From positions 1,302,001 to 1,366,000 of the forward strand of contig NC_004663.1 in assembly GCF_000011065.1 (NCBI RefSeq): a stretch of DNA of 64,000 bases, given 5' to 3'. A program made the translations under genes and the position numbers. Shown here piece by piece: positions 63,429 to 64,000 of this stretch; position 1 is the stretch's first letter, and the number at the start of each line of letters is the position of its first letter. Origin of the DNA: Bacteroides thetaiotaomicron VPI-5482. Lineage in GTDB: Bacteria > Bacteroidota > Bacteroidia > Bacteroidales > Bacteroidaceae. Below the pieces are notes generated by a model. That model did no database searches, had not been told where the DNA came from, and saw only the letters and a list, made by a program, of their open reading frames with translations.

Positions 63429-64000
63429 ATGAATATAGACTCTGACATATTTAAAATTCAATCGAATAATGTATTGCCATCACGAGGAAAGATTCTCATC
63501 TCCGAACCTTTCCTTCGTGATGCCACATTCGGCAGATCTGTAGTTCTGTTGATCGACCATACCGAAGAAGGCAGCATGGGGCTGATTATCAACAAACAAC
63601 TGCCGATATTTGTCAACGACATTATCAAAGAATTCAAGTATATCGAAAATATACCTTTATACAAAGGCGGACCTATCGCTACAGATACCCTGTTCTACCT
63701 TCATACACTGGCAGACATTCCGGGTGCCATACCTATCAGCAAAGGACTGTATCTGAACGGTGACTTTGATGAGATAAAGAAATACATACTGCAAGGAAAC
63801 AAAGTAGACCGCTACATCCGCTTCTTCCTGGGATACTCCGGCTGGGAAAGCGAACAACTGAGCACCGAACTCAAAGAGAACACATGGCTCGTCTCCAAAG
63901 AAGAGAATGCCTATCTGATGAACGGAGACACCAAGGATATGTGGAAACAAGCCTTGGAGAAACTAGGCAGCAAGTATGAAACCTGGTCACGCTTTCCGCA
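63429..64000 (+). CDS. UPF0301/AlgH family protein (3' end cut by window edge)
   Basis: Translation from ATG 63429 stays open to the end of the window (190 codons). SRGKILISEPFLRDATFGRS, VVLLIDHTEEGSMGLIINK and the later YKGGPIATDTLFYLHTL and RFFLGYSGWESEQL are the conserved blocks of the AlgH/UPF0301 (DUF179) family. Members are about 185-200 residues, so only a few codons are missing. The biochemical role of the family is unsettled. Confidence 0.9.
   Translation, partial: MNIDSDIFKIQSNNVLPSRGKILISEPFLRDATFGRSVVLLIDHTEEGSMGLIINKQLPIFVNDIIKEFKYIENIPLYKGGPIATDTLFYLHTLADIPGAIPISKGLYLNGDFDEIKKYILQGNKVDRYIRFFLGYSGWESEQLSTELKENTWLVSKEENAYLMNGDTKDMWKQALEKLGSKYETWSRFP

Noticed and set aside
1..64000. 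CRISPR array or insertion sequence
   Set aside because: I saw no regularly spaced short direct repeats, cas genes or transposase genes in the window.

Overview
The window reads as a Bacteroides chromosome, closest to B. thetaiotaomicron. It has SusC/SusD pairs, DUF1735 surface lipoproteins, an ECF sigma/FecR pair, Mfa-type fimbriae, Bacteroides -7 boxes (TAnnTTTG) and weak Shine-Dalgarno sites. From memory, without a search, the gene order of the first 35 kb matches the BT1032-BT1053 complex N-glycan locus.

0-33 kb: N-glycan utilisation. A minus-strand unit encodes GH163, an MFS transporter, a GH130 phosphorylase and a partial GH92 mannosidase. Three parallel SusC-SusD-GH18-surface lipoprotein modules follow: module 1 at 13.2-5.2 kb (minus), module 2 at 15.6-22.9 kb (plus) and module 3 at 23.1-30.7 kb (plus). 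A GH20 hexosaminidase follows module 3. Surface GH18 enzymes would release glycans, SusC/SusD would import them, and GH20, GH163, GH92 and GH130 would dismantle them.

The main finding is in this region. Only module 2 has a complete SusC, with signal peptide, STN sensor domain and carboxypeptidase-like domain. The SusC genes of modules 1 and 3 start abruptly inside a 90-bp sequence that is identical in all three (13151-13240 minus, 16114-16203 plus, 23104-23193 plus). A tyrosine recombinase gene lies between copies 1 and 2, divergent from the complete susC. This looks like a shufflon: one promoter-plus-sensor head can be joined by inversion to any of three barrel-plus-operon bodies, so whole import/endoglycosidase systems would be switched.

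33-35 kb: a divergent FecR anti-sigma and ECF sigma pair, the likely regulator acting through the shared STN domain. 35-42.5 kb: AddA-like helicase/nuclease, a radical SAM activase, a Cys-rich TonB-C protein and an AddB-like nuclease. 42.6-44.8 kb: a response-regulator/histidine kinase fusion and a UDP-glucuronate decarboxylase. 45-47.1 kb: two paralogous HTH proteins.

47.2-54.4 kb: a minus-strand fimbrial operon (two lipoproteins, DUF3575, a frameshifted DUF3868/OmpA gene, the major fimbrillin and an Mfa2-type anchor). 54.7-57.1 kb: an IbrB/IbrA pair with a GNAT-like gene. 57.1-64 kb: a DUF3868 gene remnant, DUF4251, DUF4136 and barrel envelope proteins, a LytS/LytTR two-component pair, tRNA-Asp, an aminotransferase and a partial AlgH/UPF0301 gene.
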